DNA from: Hydrogenophaga sp. 2FB
GTDB taxonomy: Bacteria > Pseudomonadota > Gammaproteobacteria > Burkholderiales > Burkholderiaceae_C
Direction: 5' to 3'
Assembly (NCBI RefSeq): GCF_005503365.1
Contig: NZ_SCML01000059.1
Coordinates: 1-38,685, forward strand
DNA length: 38,685 nt
The notes beneath the pieces are model-generated. The model made no database searches. It saw only the letters and a list, made by a program, of their open reading frames with translations, and was not told the DNA's origin. Shown here one piece after another: positions 17,122 to 23,870 of the stretch (positions are counted from its first letter, which is position 1; every line of letters begins with the position of its first letter). A program made the translations under genes and the position numbers.

Positions 17122-17532
17122 ATGGGATTTTTCAGCAACATTCTCGAGAAGCTCGGCATGTCGTCGGCCGCCGCGGCGCCCGTGATCACACCGCCGCCCG
17201 CTGCACCCAGTGACTCGGCGTCCGCTGCCGCTCCCGCACAGGCGGCCGCACCCGCCGTGGCCTCGATCACCATGGTCGACGTGATGGCCTTGATGGAGCA
17301 AAAGGCCAAGGCCAATCCGCAGAAACTCAACTGGAAAACCTCCATCGTCGACCTGCTCAAGCTGCTCGACCTGGACAGCAGCCTGGACGCGCGCAAGCAA
17401 CTGGCCAAGGAACTCTATTGCCCCGATGAGCTGATGGGCGATTCGGCCAAGATGAACATGTGGCTGCACAAGAACGTGCTGGCGCACATCGCGGCCAACG
17501 GTGGCAACGTGCCGAAGGAATTGTTCAGCTGA
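17122..17532 (+). CDS. DUF3597-domain protein
   Basis: 136 residues. The N-terminus MGFFSNILEKLGM is followed by a low-complexity Ala/Pro linker (residues about 16-50). The C-terminal DUF3597 domain (VDVMALMEQKAKANPQKLNWKTSIVDLLKLLDLDSSLDARKQLA) resembles small LysM-associated or stress-related proteins of unknown function. An AGGAGA element at 17108-17113, 8 bases before the ATG, supports the start. The gene is monocistronic, divergent from the AurF-like gene and convergent with the 64-residue gene. Confidence 0.85.
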   Translation: MGFFSNILEKLGMSSAAAAPVITPPPAAPSDSASAAAPAQAAAPAVASITMVDVMALMEQKAKANPQKLNWKTSIVDLLKLLDLDSSLDARKQLAKELYCPDELMGDSAKMNMWLHKNVLAHIAANGGNVPKELFS

Positions 17533-17548
17533 CGTTGCGCCCGAGCTT

Positions 17549-17585
17549 GACGACGACAACGCACCGGTTTGCGGGCGTCGTCGTC
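17549..17585. terminator. Bidirectional hairpin between convergent DUF3597 and the 64-residue gene
   Basis: Perfect 9-bp arms GACGACGAC/GTCGTCGTC enclose a 19-base spacer that itself contains a CGC/GCG pair. The hairpin sits between two convergent stops. It has no clear T-tract on either side, so termination is an inference from position. Confidence 0.4.
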
Positions 17586-17587
17586 GG

Positions 17588-17782
17588 TCAGCCCGCCAGA
17601 TTGCGCAACACGTAGCGCGCCAGCGCGGCCAGAAAGTCCGCGCCGTCGTGCTGTTGCCACAGGGCCGCCATGTCCACAAAGCCCTTGTGGAACACCATCG
17701 ACAGCATGCCGACCATGCCCACGATGCCGACCACCTGCAAGGCGGTCTTGAAGCGGGCGTCGGGTTCTCGGGACTCGCTCAA
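17588..17782 (-). CDS. Small single-span membrane protein, 64 residues
   Basis: Not recognised. The likely start is a TTG at 17782 overlapping the CHRD-gene stop in a TTGA junction. It gives SESREPDARF, then one hydrophobic helix (residues about 12-32, ALQVVGIVGMVGMLSMVFH), then a short amphipathic tail ending ALARYVLRNLAG. The reading frame stays open further upstream but only inside the CHRD gene. The overlap suggests translation coupled to the lipoprotein, so the two may act at the same membrane. Confidence 0.55.
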   Translation of the reverse strand: MSESREPDARFKTALQVVGIVGMVGMLSMVFHKGFVDMAALWQQHDGADFLAALARYVLRNLAG

Positions 17783-18228
17783 GGCTTGAGCTGGGCGCGG
17801 ATCTCGCCGCCCTTGTGTGCGTCGGAGTGCACGTTCACGTACAGCGAGCCCGACTTGTAGGCGGCGAGTTGCGCTGGCGTGAGCTTCGCACCCGATGGCA
17901 CGTTCCACTCGTTGTCGCCCGATTTGGTGAGAGGCACGATCACCGGGCCGTTCTGCCCGGCCGGGCCCATGTGGATATGGGCCATGGTCGCCACGATGCC
18001 GCTGGTCTTGACGTTGCCGGCCACGCTGCCATCGCCCGCGATGGCGATGTAGGAGGTCCCCGTGGCCGAGGTGGTGACCGGTGGCACTTCCTGTGCGCCC
18101 GACAGTGCCAGGCCCCCCGTGACCTTGCTGGCCATGCTGCCCATCTGGGCGCAGCCCGCCAGGGCGGCGAGGGCGGTGCCGACGAGCAGGGCACCGATGG
18201 CGCGGCGTTGAAAGAAGGTGTTGTTCAT
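17779..18228 (-). CDS. CHRD-domain lipoprotein
   Basis: 149 residues. The signal sequence ends in the lipobox LAALAGC (Cys near residue 26), so this is probably a lipoprotein. The CHRD domain follows: LALSGAQEVPPVTTSATGTSY, then HIHMGPAGQNGPVIVPL, then SLYVNVHSDAHKGGEIRAQL. The AHIH and VHSD..GGEIR motifs are the family hallmark. CHRD domains occur in chordin and in many bacterial secreted proteins, and their bacterial role is unclear. The gene lies 79 bases after modC on the same strand. Confidence 0.9.
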   Translation of the reverse strand: MNNTFFQRRAIGALLVGTALAALAGCAQMGSMASKVTGGLALSGAQEVPPVTTSATGTSYIAIAGDGSVAGNVKTSGIVATMAHIHMGPAGQNGPVIVPLTKSGDNEWNVPSGAKLTPAQLAAYKSGSLYVNVHSDAHKGGEIRAQLKP

Positions 18229-18307
18229 GTTGGGCCTTTCGTTGGTGACAGGGCCCATTACATTGATCCTTGTGACCGCCGCGGTCAAGGGTGTTTGTTC
18301 CCGATGT

Positions 18308-19405
18308 TCAGCGCACCAGCGCCACGCCTTTGATCTGCGCCACCACCGCCACACCTGGCGCGATGCCGAGCCGGCGCGCCGAGAGCTGGCTGATGCGCGA
18401 GAGCAGGCGTGCGCGCTGCGTTCCATTGCCCAGTTGCAAGCCCACCAGCACCTGGCCCGGTGTGTCCTCCACGATGTCGACCACGGTGGCCGGCAGGACA
18501 TTGAGCACGCTGGTGTGCTCGGGCATCTGCAAGGACAGGCTCACGTCGCGCGCCTGGATGCGGATGCGCGCCGGCGTTTGCGCTGGCAGTCCGCTGCCCT
18601 GGGGCAACAGCAGGCGGCCGCCATCGAACTCGAACACGCCCAGGTGATCGAGCGCGGAGAAGCCGACCGCGCGGGCGTCGATGAGCGCGGCGGCGGTGTC
18701 GCCATGCGCCAGCGGCAGGTCGAGCCGGGTCATGAGTTCGAGCACCGGGCCTTGCGCGCGCACGCGGCCCGTTTCGAGCAGCACCAGGTGGTCGCCGAGG
18801 CGCGCCAGTTCGTCGGGCGAGTGCGTGACGTAGACCACCGGGATGTCGAGCCGCTCGTGCAACTGTTCGAGCCAGGGCAGGATTTCGGCCTTGCGTGCCG
18901 CGTCCAGCGAGGCCAGCGGCTCGTCCATCAGCAGCACGCGCGGGCTGGTGGCCAGCGCGCGCGCGATGGCCACGCGCTGGCGCTCGCCGCCCGAGAGTTC
19001 GTGCGGCATGCGCTGCAGCAGGTGCGCGATGCCCAGCAGCTCCAGGCCGTGGTCCCAGGGGTGGCGGCGTTCGGCGGCCGGTGTGCGCTTGAAGCCGAAC
19101 ATCAGGTTGCCCTGCACGCTCAGGTGGTCGAACAGGCTGGCTTCCTGGAACACATAGCCCAGCGAGCGCCGGTGCACCGGGCGCATGAGACCTTGCGCGC
19201 TGTCCTGCCACAGCTCGTCGCCCACGCGGACCACGCCGGTGGCTTGCGGCTCCAGGCCCGCGAGCACGCGCAGGCAGGTGGTTTTGCCCGAGCCCGAGGG
19301 GCCGAACAGCACGCTCACGCCGCGCGCGGGCAGCTGCAGGTCCACGTCGAGCAGGAAACCCGCGCGCTGCAGCCGCGCGGTGAGTTGCAGGCCGGGGTCG
19401 CTCAT
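18308..19405 (-). CDS. modC: Molybdate ABC transporter ATP-binding protein ModC
   Basis: 365 residues. The ATPase domain has Walker A GPSGSGKT, Q-loop FQEASLF, signature LSGGERQR, Walker B VLLMDEP and the switch His in VTHSPDE. The C-terminal TOBE/Mop domain (last 70 residues, TSVLNVLPATVVDIVEDTPGQVLVGL) is the molybdate-binding regulatory part that separates ModC from generic ATPases. Length is normal. The ATG overlaps the modB stop by 4 bases. It powers ModABC import of molybdate (and tungstate) for molybdenum cofactor. Confidence 0.95.
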   Translation of the reverse strand: MSDPGLQLTARLQRAGFLLDVDLQLPARGVSVLFGPSGSGKTTCLRVLAGLEPQATGVVRVGDELWQDSAQGLMRPVHRRSLGYVFQEASLFDHLSVQGNLMFGFKRTPAAERRHPWDHGLELLGIAHLLQRMPHELSGGERQRVAIARALATSPRVLLMDEPLASLDAARKAEILPWLEQLHERLDIPVVYVTHSPDELARLGDHLVLLETGRVRAQGPVLELMTRLDLPLAHGDTAAALIDARAVGFSALDHLGVFEFDGGRLLLPQGSGLPAQTPARIRIQARDVSLSLQMPEHTSVLNVLPATVVDIVEDTPGQVLVGLQLGNGTQRARLLSRISQLSARRLGIAPGVAVVAQIKGVALVR

Positions 19406-20088
19406 ACGGCGTGGCGGACGCGTTGGCGCCGGTTGTAGAACTGCAGCGTGAGCAGCACGATGAACGAGAAGCCGAGCATGATCGCGGCGAGGCGGTGCGC
19501 GTCGCTGTATTCCAGCGCCTCGACGTGGTCAAAGATCTGCACCGAGATCACGCGCGTCACGCCGGGAATGTTGCCGCCCACCATGAGCACCACGCCGAAC
19601 TCGCCCACGGTGTGCGCGAAGCTCATGATGATGCCGGTGACCAGCCCGGGTTTGCACAGCGGCAGCACGACGTTCAGGAAGGTGTCAAGCGGCGAGGCGC
19701 GCAGGCTGGCCGCGGCTTCGAGTGGACGGTTGCCGAGCGACTGCATGGCGTTCTGCACCGGTTGCACCATGAAGGGCAGCGAGTAGAACACCGAGGCGAT
19801 CACCAGGCCAGGAAAACTGAAGGTGAGCACACCCAGGCCCAGCGCCTGGGTCCATTGCCCCACCGGTCCGTGAGGGCCCATGAGCACCAGCAGATAGAAG
19901 CCCAACACCGAGGGCGGCAGCACCAAAGGCATCGACACGAGCGCGCCGATAGGCCGGCTCCACGCCGACGTGCTGCGCGCGAGCCACCACGCCAGCGGCA
20001 CGCCCACCACCAGCAGGATCAGCGTGGTGAGGGAGGCAACTTGGAGCGTGAGGCCGATGGCCTGCAGGTCGGACGGAGTGAGCAGCAC
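19402..20088 (-). CDS. modB: Molybdate ABC transporter permease ModB
   Basis: 228 residues with about five to six membrane helices. The conserved EAAxxLGASPxxT-type loop that docks the ATPase reads LEAASLRASPLDTFLNVVLPL (roughly residues 123-144). The N-terminal LQAIGLTLQVASLTTLILLVVGVPLAWWLA and the later FAHTVGEFGVVLMVGGNIPG are typical ModB segments. It lies 31 bases after modA and overlaps modC. Confidence 0.96.
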   Translation of the reverse strand: MLLTPSDLQAIGLTLQVASLTTLILLVVGVPLAWWLARSTSAWSRPIGALVSMPLVLPPSVLGFYLLVLMGPHGPVGQWTQALGLGVLTFSFPGLVIASVFYSLPFMVQPVQNAMQSLGNRPLEAAASLRASPLDTFLNVVLPLCKPGLVTGIIMSFAHTVGEFGVVLMVGGNIPGVTRVISVQIFDHVEALEYSDAHRLAAIMLGFSFIVLLTLQFYNRRQRVRHAV

Positions 20089-20119
20089 GACAGCGTTGTA
20101 TCAGAGGCGGCTGGCCGCG

Positions 20120-20875
20120 TCAGATGTCGTAGCCATAGGAGCGGATCAAGGTTTTGATGTTGGCGCTTTGCAGCAGCTTCATCAGCGCCACGGCGGCTTC
20201 GTTGTTCCCCGCGCGCTTGAGCAGCACCGCGTCCTGCTGGATCGGGGCGTACAGGTTCTGCGGCACCACCCACATCGAGCCGCTCTTGAGACGGCCACCG
20301 TCGAGCACCTGCGACATCGCGACGAAGGCGATCTCGGCGTTGCCGGTGTGCGCGAAGTTGTAGGTCTGGCCGATGCTCTCGCCCTGCACGAGCTTGGGCG
20401 TGAGCGCCGCGGTGAGGCCGAGCTTGTTCATCACCTCCACGGCCGCCGCGCCGTAGGGCGCCGTCTTGGGGTTGGCGATGGCGAGCTTGCGGAAACCATC
20501 GCCCTTGAGCACAGCGCCTTGCGCGTCCACTTTCGCGGCGTCGGCCGACCACAGCACCAGCTTGCCGGTGGCATAGGTGAAGCGGCTGTGGGGTTGCGCC
20601 AGGCCATCGGTCTCCAGCTGCGCGGGCGTCCTGGTGTCGGCGGCGAGCATCACGTCGAACGGCGCGCCGTTCCGGATCTGCGCGTACAAGCCGCCAGTGG
20701 CGCCCACGGTGATCTTCAGCGTGTGGCCGGTGGATTTTTCCAACACGGCGGCCACGGCCTTGATGGGTTCGGCGAAGTTGGCGGCCACGGCCACCTGGGC
20801 TTCGGCGGCGTGCAGCGAACCGGTGATGGCGGCCAACACCAGCAGGGGCCAGCGCAGAAGAGAACGTGCGAACAT
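20120..20875 (-). CDS. modA: Periplasmic molybdate-binding protein ModA
   Basis: 251 residues with a Sec signal peptide (cleavage expected after LHAAEA, near residue 26). The mature part opens QVAVAANFAEPIKAVAAVLEKSTGHTLKITVGATGGLYAQIRNGAPFDV, the ModA signature with oxyanion-contact Ser/Thr positions. Later NPKTAPYGAAAVEVM and ALLKRAGNNEAAVALMKLL are also typical. The ATG at 20875 has AAGGAG 7 bases upstream. It is the first gene of modABC, preceded by the palindrome at 20900-20922. Confidence 0.95.
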   Translation of the reverse strand: MFARSLLRWPLLVLAAITGSLHAAEAQVAVAANFAEPIKAVAAVLEKSTGHTLKITVGATGGLYAQIRNGAPFDVMLAADTRTPAQLETDGLAQPHSRFTYATGKLVLWSADAAKVDAQGAVLKGDGFRKLAIANPKTAPYGAAAVEVMNKLGLTAALTPKLVQGESIGQTYNFAHTGNAEIAFVAMSQVLDGGRLKSGSMWVVPQNLYAPIQQDAVLLKRAGNNEAAVALMKLLQSANIKTLIRSYGYDI

Positions 20876-20899
20876 CGGGTGCTCCTTGGGATGAAATTT

Positions 20900-20922
20900 C
20901 GCTATTCCAATTTGGAACAGCG
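20900..20922. promoter_or_regulatory. 23-bp palindrome between modA and modE, candidate ModE operator
   Basis: The arms read CGCTATTCCAA and TTGGAACAGCG around a single central base, with one mismatch between arms. CGCTAT matches the outer half of known ModE boxes (CGNTAT...). The site lies 24 bases before modA and 28 bases before modE, as expected for a shared operator. Its core also follows the pattern xTTCC-N5-GGAACA found at 23663-23679, so another regulator is possible. Confidence 0.6.
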
Positions 20923-20950
20923 GTGAAGTATAGGCGCTCGACGAACTCAC

Positions 20951-21742
20951 ATGGCTTCCCGAAAACCCGCTGCCCGGCATGGGCCCAACGATCTGCCACA
21001 GGCCCTGGTCGACAGCAGCGCCGACAAGCGCCTGGACGTGCTGCGCCAGGTCGCCGCGGGCTGCTCCATTTCGCAGGCCGCGCGCGAGGTCGGCATCAGC
21101 TACAAGGCCGCGTGGCAGGCGATCGACACGCTCTCCAGCCTGAGCGGCCAGCCGCTGGTGGACCGCACGGTCGGTGGCGCGGGCGGCGGTGGCGCGCAGA
21201 TCACGCCACAGGGTTTGCAACTGCTGTCGCTGGCCGACGAACTGGCCCGCGCACGGCAGCAGGTGTTGGCGCGTTTCACCGGCGGCGCCACGCTGGCCGC
21301 CGGCCTGGGCTTGCGCACCAGCATGCGCAACCAGTTGCCCTGCACGGTGTTGCGCTGCGAGGCCGTGGCCGACAACGACCCCACCGTGTGGGTGCACGCC
21401 GAGACGGCGGGCGGCGCCGCGCTGAGGGCGAGCGTCACGCGCGAGAGCGCCGATTTGCTGGCGCTTGCGCCGGGGCGTTCGGTGCTGCTGCTGTGCAAGG
21501 CCACGGCGGTGGCCGTGGCGAAGGGCGCTGCGCCCGATGGCGAACCCGACCCCGCGACCTGCAGGTTGAGCGGGAAGGTCGAGCGCATCACACCGGGCGG
21601 TGCGCGCGACGAGGTGGTGCTGGCATTGAAGGGCGGCGGGCACTGGGTGGGCTTCGCACCACACCCGTTCACCGCGAAGGTGGGCGTGGTGGCCACGGCC
21701 ACGATGGGCGCGGCCTCGCTGGTGGTGGCGTTGCCGGACTAG
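20951..21742 (+). CDS. modE: Molybdenum-dependent transcriptional regulator ModE
   Basis: 263 residues. The N-terminal winged HTH spans residues about 25-90 (LRQVAAGCSISQAAREVGISYKAAWQAIDTLSSLSGQPLVDRTVGG), as in ModE. It is followed by two Mop/TOBE-like halves (about residues 125-190 and 195-263) including RNQLPCTVLR and RLSGKVERITPGG. ModE binds molybdate and represses modABC while activating molybdoenzyme genes. It is divergent from modA with the palindrome between. Its TAG stop lies inside the 29-bp arm of the repeat at 21739-21908. Confidence 0.93.
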   Translation: MASRKPAARHGPNDLPQALVDSSADKRLDVLRQVAAGCSISQAAREVGISYKAAWQAIDTLSSLSGQPLVDRTVGGAGGGGAQITPQGLQLLSLADELARARQQVLARFTGGATLAAGLGLRTSMRNQLPCTVLRCEAVADNDPTVWVHAETAGGAALRASVTRESADLLALAPGRSVLLLCKATAVAVAKGAAPDGEPDPATCRLSGKVERITPGGARDEVVLALKGGGHWVGFAPHPFTAKVGVVATATMGAASLVVALPD

Positions 21743-21908
21743 GGCCTGTTCACACTATTTTTCCAAGTGCGAATGGGTTGCGGCCAAAAAGGCCATGCGC
21801 CGCGTTGCGAAGCCTCGCCGGGCCACAGGCCCGTCTGCGTTTCGCGCCTTGCGCATGGCCTTTTTGATCCGCAACGCATCTTGGAAAAATAGTGTGAACA
21901 GGCCCTAG
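21739..21908. repeat. 170-bp palindromic element with perfect 29-bp terminal inverted repeats
   Basis: The arms at 21739-21767 and 21880-21908 are exact reverse complements and begin CTAGGGCCTG. Inside, a second imperfect complementary layer (AAAAAGGCCATGCGC against GCGCATGGCCTTTTT) leads to a central GGGCC/GGCCC hairpin. The outermost bases include the TAG stops of both convergent flanking genes (modE and the ABC ATPase). It has no coding content. It resembles a MITE/REP-like insertion that also acts as a bidirectional terminator. No clear target-site duplication is visible. Confidence 0.85.
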
Positions 21909-22663
21909 CCGCTTCCGCCCGATCCCCGATTCAACTGGCGCAACACCTCCGCCTGAAAGTCCGTGCCTTGGGCCTGCGCCATGAAGGTGTCGATGGGGCC
22001 TTCAAAACGCACCGCGCCCTGGTGCAACAGCATCAACCGATCGGCATCACGCACCTCTTCGATCAGGTGCGTGGCCCACAGCACACCCATGCCGCGCGTG
22101 CGGCACAGGCCACGCACGGTGTCGAGCAGTTGTCGGCGCGAGGCCGGGTCCAGGCCCACGGTGGCTTCGTCCATCAGCAGCACGCGCGGTGCGTGCAGCA
22201 GCGCGCGCACCAGTTCCACCTTGCGCCGCGTGCCACCCGAGAGGCTGCGCACCGTGGCGCGCGCCTGTGTGCCCAGGCCCAGGGTGTCCAACTGCTCGGC
22301 GATGCGTTCGCGTGCCACGGCGCGGGGCATGCCGTGCAGGTCGGTGTGGAACAGCAGGTTGGCCATCACACTCAGGTCCAGGTCGAGCGCGCTTTGCTGG
22401 AACACCACGCCCAGCCCGGCCAGCGCGCGGCTGGGGTGGCGGCGCATGTCGTGGCCCAGCACCTCGATGCGGCCCTGGTCGGGCGTGAACAGGCCGGTGA
22501 GCAACTGCAGCAGCGTGGACTTGCCTGCGCCGTTGGGGCCGAGCAGGGCGAGCATCTCGCCGGCGCGCAAGCACATGTCCAAGCCTTTGAGCGCGGGTTT
22601 GCCGGCGTAGGCCTTGTGCAGGCCGCTGGCCTGCAGCAAGGTGTCGGGTGCGGTCGTTTTCAT
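21905..22663 (-). CDS. ABC transporter ATP-binding protein, PQQ-alcohol-dehydrogenase system
   Basis: 252 residues. Walker A GPNGAGKST, Q-loop FQQSALD, signature LSGGTRRKVEL, Walker B VLLMDEA and switch His ATHLIEE are all intact. It is of the ABC-2 export/drug type and fits the ATPase commonly found with PQQ alcohol dehydrogenase systems. The cognate permease and binding protein are encoded 2-4 kb away on the opposite strand (24866-26871). In Pseudomonas putida a related ABC system of the ped cluster has been linked to lanthanide transport. The ATG overlaps the stop of the Bug-type gene (ATGA). Confidence 0.82.
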   Translation of the reverse strand: MKTTAPDTLLQASGLHKAYAGKPALKGLDMCLRAGEMLALLGPNGAGKSTLLQLLTGLFTPDQGRIEVLGHDMRRHPSRALAGLGVVFQQSALDLDLSVMANLLFHTDLHGMPRAVARERIAEQLDTLGLGTQARATVRSLSGGTRRKVELVRALLHAPRVLLMDEATVGLDPASRRQLLDTVRGLCRTRGMGVLWATHLIEEVRDADRLMLLHQGAVRFEGPIDTFMAQAQGTDFQAEVLRQLNRGSGGSG

Positions 22664-23655
22664 CCTGGACCTCCGACGGGTTTCGCGAGCAGGTGCATGC
22701 GCTGCAACAGGCGCTTCTCGCGCTGCACGGTGTCGAGAACGGCCTGGCGGTAGTCGCGCGTGTTCAGGTAGTCCAGCGTCTGGTCGTAGCGGGCCAGTTC
22801 GCGCAGGTGGCGTTCGCTGTGCATGGCGCGCGCGAACGCGTCGTGCAGCTTGCGCAGCACCGGCTCGGGCGTGCCGCGCGGCGCGGCGATGCCCCACGGC
22901 GAGGTGTAGACCGATTGCGGGTAACCCAGCTCGCGCAGCGTGGGCGCGTCGGGCCAGCGTGGGCTGCGCTGCGCGCTGAAGATGGCGAGCACGCGCATCT
23001 TGCCCTGGTCCACCCAGGGCGCGAAGCCGGTGGAGTTCACGCCCGCCATGAGTTGCCCACTGGCCACCGCGAGCATCTGGTCGGCCGTGCCGCGGTAGGG
23101 CACGTGCACATAGCGGATGCCGTGCTGCAGCAGCACCTCTTCCATCGCGAGGTGCGCGGTGGTGCCCATGCCGGTGGAGCCCAGGATGAGTTCGCCCGGG
23201 TGGGTGCGCGCCCAGTCGAGCATGTCGCCGAACTGCTGCCAGGGGCTGGCACTCGGCACCAGCACGCCGAAGGTGGTGCCCGAAACCTGCACGATGGGGC
23301 TGAGGTCGGCCACCGGGTCCCAGGGCACGGCGTTCATGAGTGCGTGGCGGTACACGGTGATGGGCACCTGCCCGATGGTGTGGCCATCGGGCTCGGCGGC
23401 CTTGAGCAGTGGCGCCACTTGCGTGCCGGCCGCGCCGGGCTTGTTGAGGACCACGATGGGTTGGCCCAGCAAGGGCTCGGCCTCTTCGCACAGGATGCGC
23501 AGCGTAAGGTCGGTCGCGCCGCCCGCGGGCCAGGGCACGATGAGTTGCAAGGGCTTGCTGGGCCACGCGGTGGCGGCGCTGTTCTGCGAAGCCCGTGCCG
23601 AGGCCGGCGCGCTCGCCAGTGCCATGCCCCAGGCGATCGCGCGGCGGCGTGTCAC
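22660..23655 (-). CDS. Bug/TctC-type tripartite-tricarboxylate substrate-binding protein
   Basis: About 331 residues from a GTG at 23655 with AAGGA 8-10 bases upstream; it gives MTRRRAIAWGMALASAPASARA, an RR-containing signal peptide. An ATG at 23709 would add a hydrophilic 18-residue extension before it, so it is less likely. The mature protein has Bug motifs: WPSKPLQLIVPWPAGGATDLTLR, VVLNKPGAAGTQVAPLLKAAEPDGHTI, and HVPYRGTADQMLAVASGQL. Bug proteins bind small carboxylates for TctAB transporters or act as sensors. No TctA or TctB gene is near; instead it is coupled to an ABC ATPase by a 4-base overlap, which is unusual. Confidence 0.82.
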   Translation of the reverse strand: MTRRRAIAWGMALASAPASARASQNSAATAWPSKPLQLIVPWPAGGATDLTLRILCEEAEPLLGQPIVVLNKPGAAGTQVAPLLKAAEPDGHTIGQVPITVYRHALMNAVPWDPVADLSPIVQVSGTTFGVLVPSASPWQQFGDMLDWARTHPGELILGSTGMGTTAHLAMEEVLLQHGIRYVHVPYRGTADQMLAVASGQLMAGVNSTGFAPWVDQGKMRVLAIFSAQRSPRWPDAPTLRELGYPQSVYTSPWGIAAPRGTPEPVLRKLHDAFARAMHSERHLRELARYDQTLDYLNTRDYRQAVLDTVQREKRLLQRMHLLAKPVGGPG

Positions 23656-23662
23656 AGCGCAG

Positions 23663-23679
23663 TGTTCCTTGTTGGAACA
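23663..23679. promoter_or_regulatory. 17-nt palindrome TGTTCC-N5-GGAACA upstream of the Bug gene
   Basis: Perfect 6-bp arms with a TTGTT spacer. It lies 8 bases upstream of the GTG start of the Bug gene, overlapping its ribosome-binding site, and about 150 bases upstream of the sigma-54 promoter at 23818. The latter distance suits an upstream activator site. A related element lies at 28638-28654. Confidence 0.45.
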
Positions 23680-23792
23680 GTCTGTGTGGCCGTGGGGCAG
23701 TGGGGTCATGCGGTAGGTGCCTCTGAAGCGGTGGTGTCTCAGGGTTTGTCCGTAGCGATCGGGCCGCCAGCGGGGTGTTTGGGACATGGAAA

Positions 23793-23808
23793 GGCAAGTT
23801 CCATTCCC
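23793..23808 (-). promoter_or_regulatory. Possible divergent sigma-54 promoter for the Bug-ATPase operon
   Basis: On the minus strand GGGAATGGAACTTGCC keeps the GG and GC with the correct 12-base offset and TTGC at -12, but lacks the leading T and the C after GG. It is weaker than the plus-strand promoter at 23818. Confidence 0.35.
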
Positions 23809-23817
23809 AAGCTGGAC

Positions 23818-23833
23818 TGGCACCGAATTTGCA
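23818..23833 (+). promoter_or_regulatory. Sigma-54 (-24/-12) promoter of the propeller-ABC-SoxYZ operon
   Basis: TGGCACCGAATTTGCA matches the consensus TGGCACG-N4-TTGCA at all positions but one. The GG and GC have exact spacing. The expected start near 23844 leaves a short leader with AGGAGA at 23858-23863 before the ATG at 23871. Confidence 0.8.
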
Positions 23834-23870
23834 GAAGGGGTGTGACAAGACCCACCCAGGAGACAACGAC

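Noticed and set aside
23656..23709. ATG start at 23709 for the Bug protein in the PQQ island
   Set aside because: It would put 18 polar residues before the signal peptide. The GTG at 23655 gives a normal signal peptide, although the choice is not certain.
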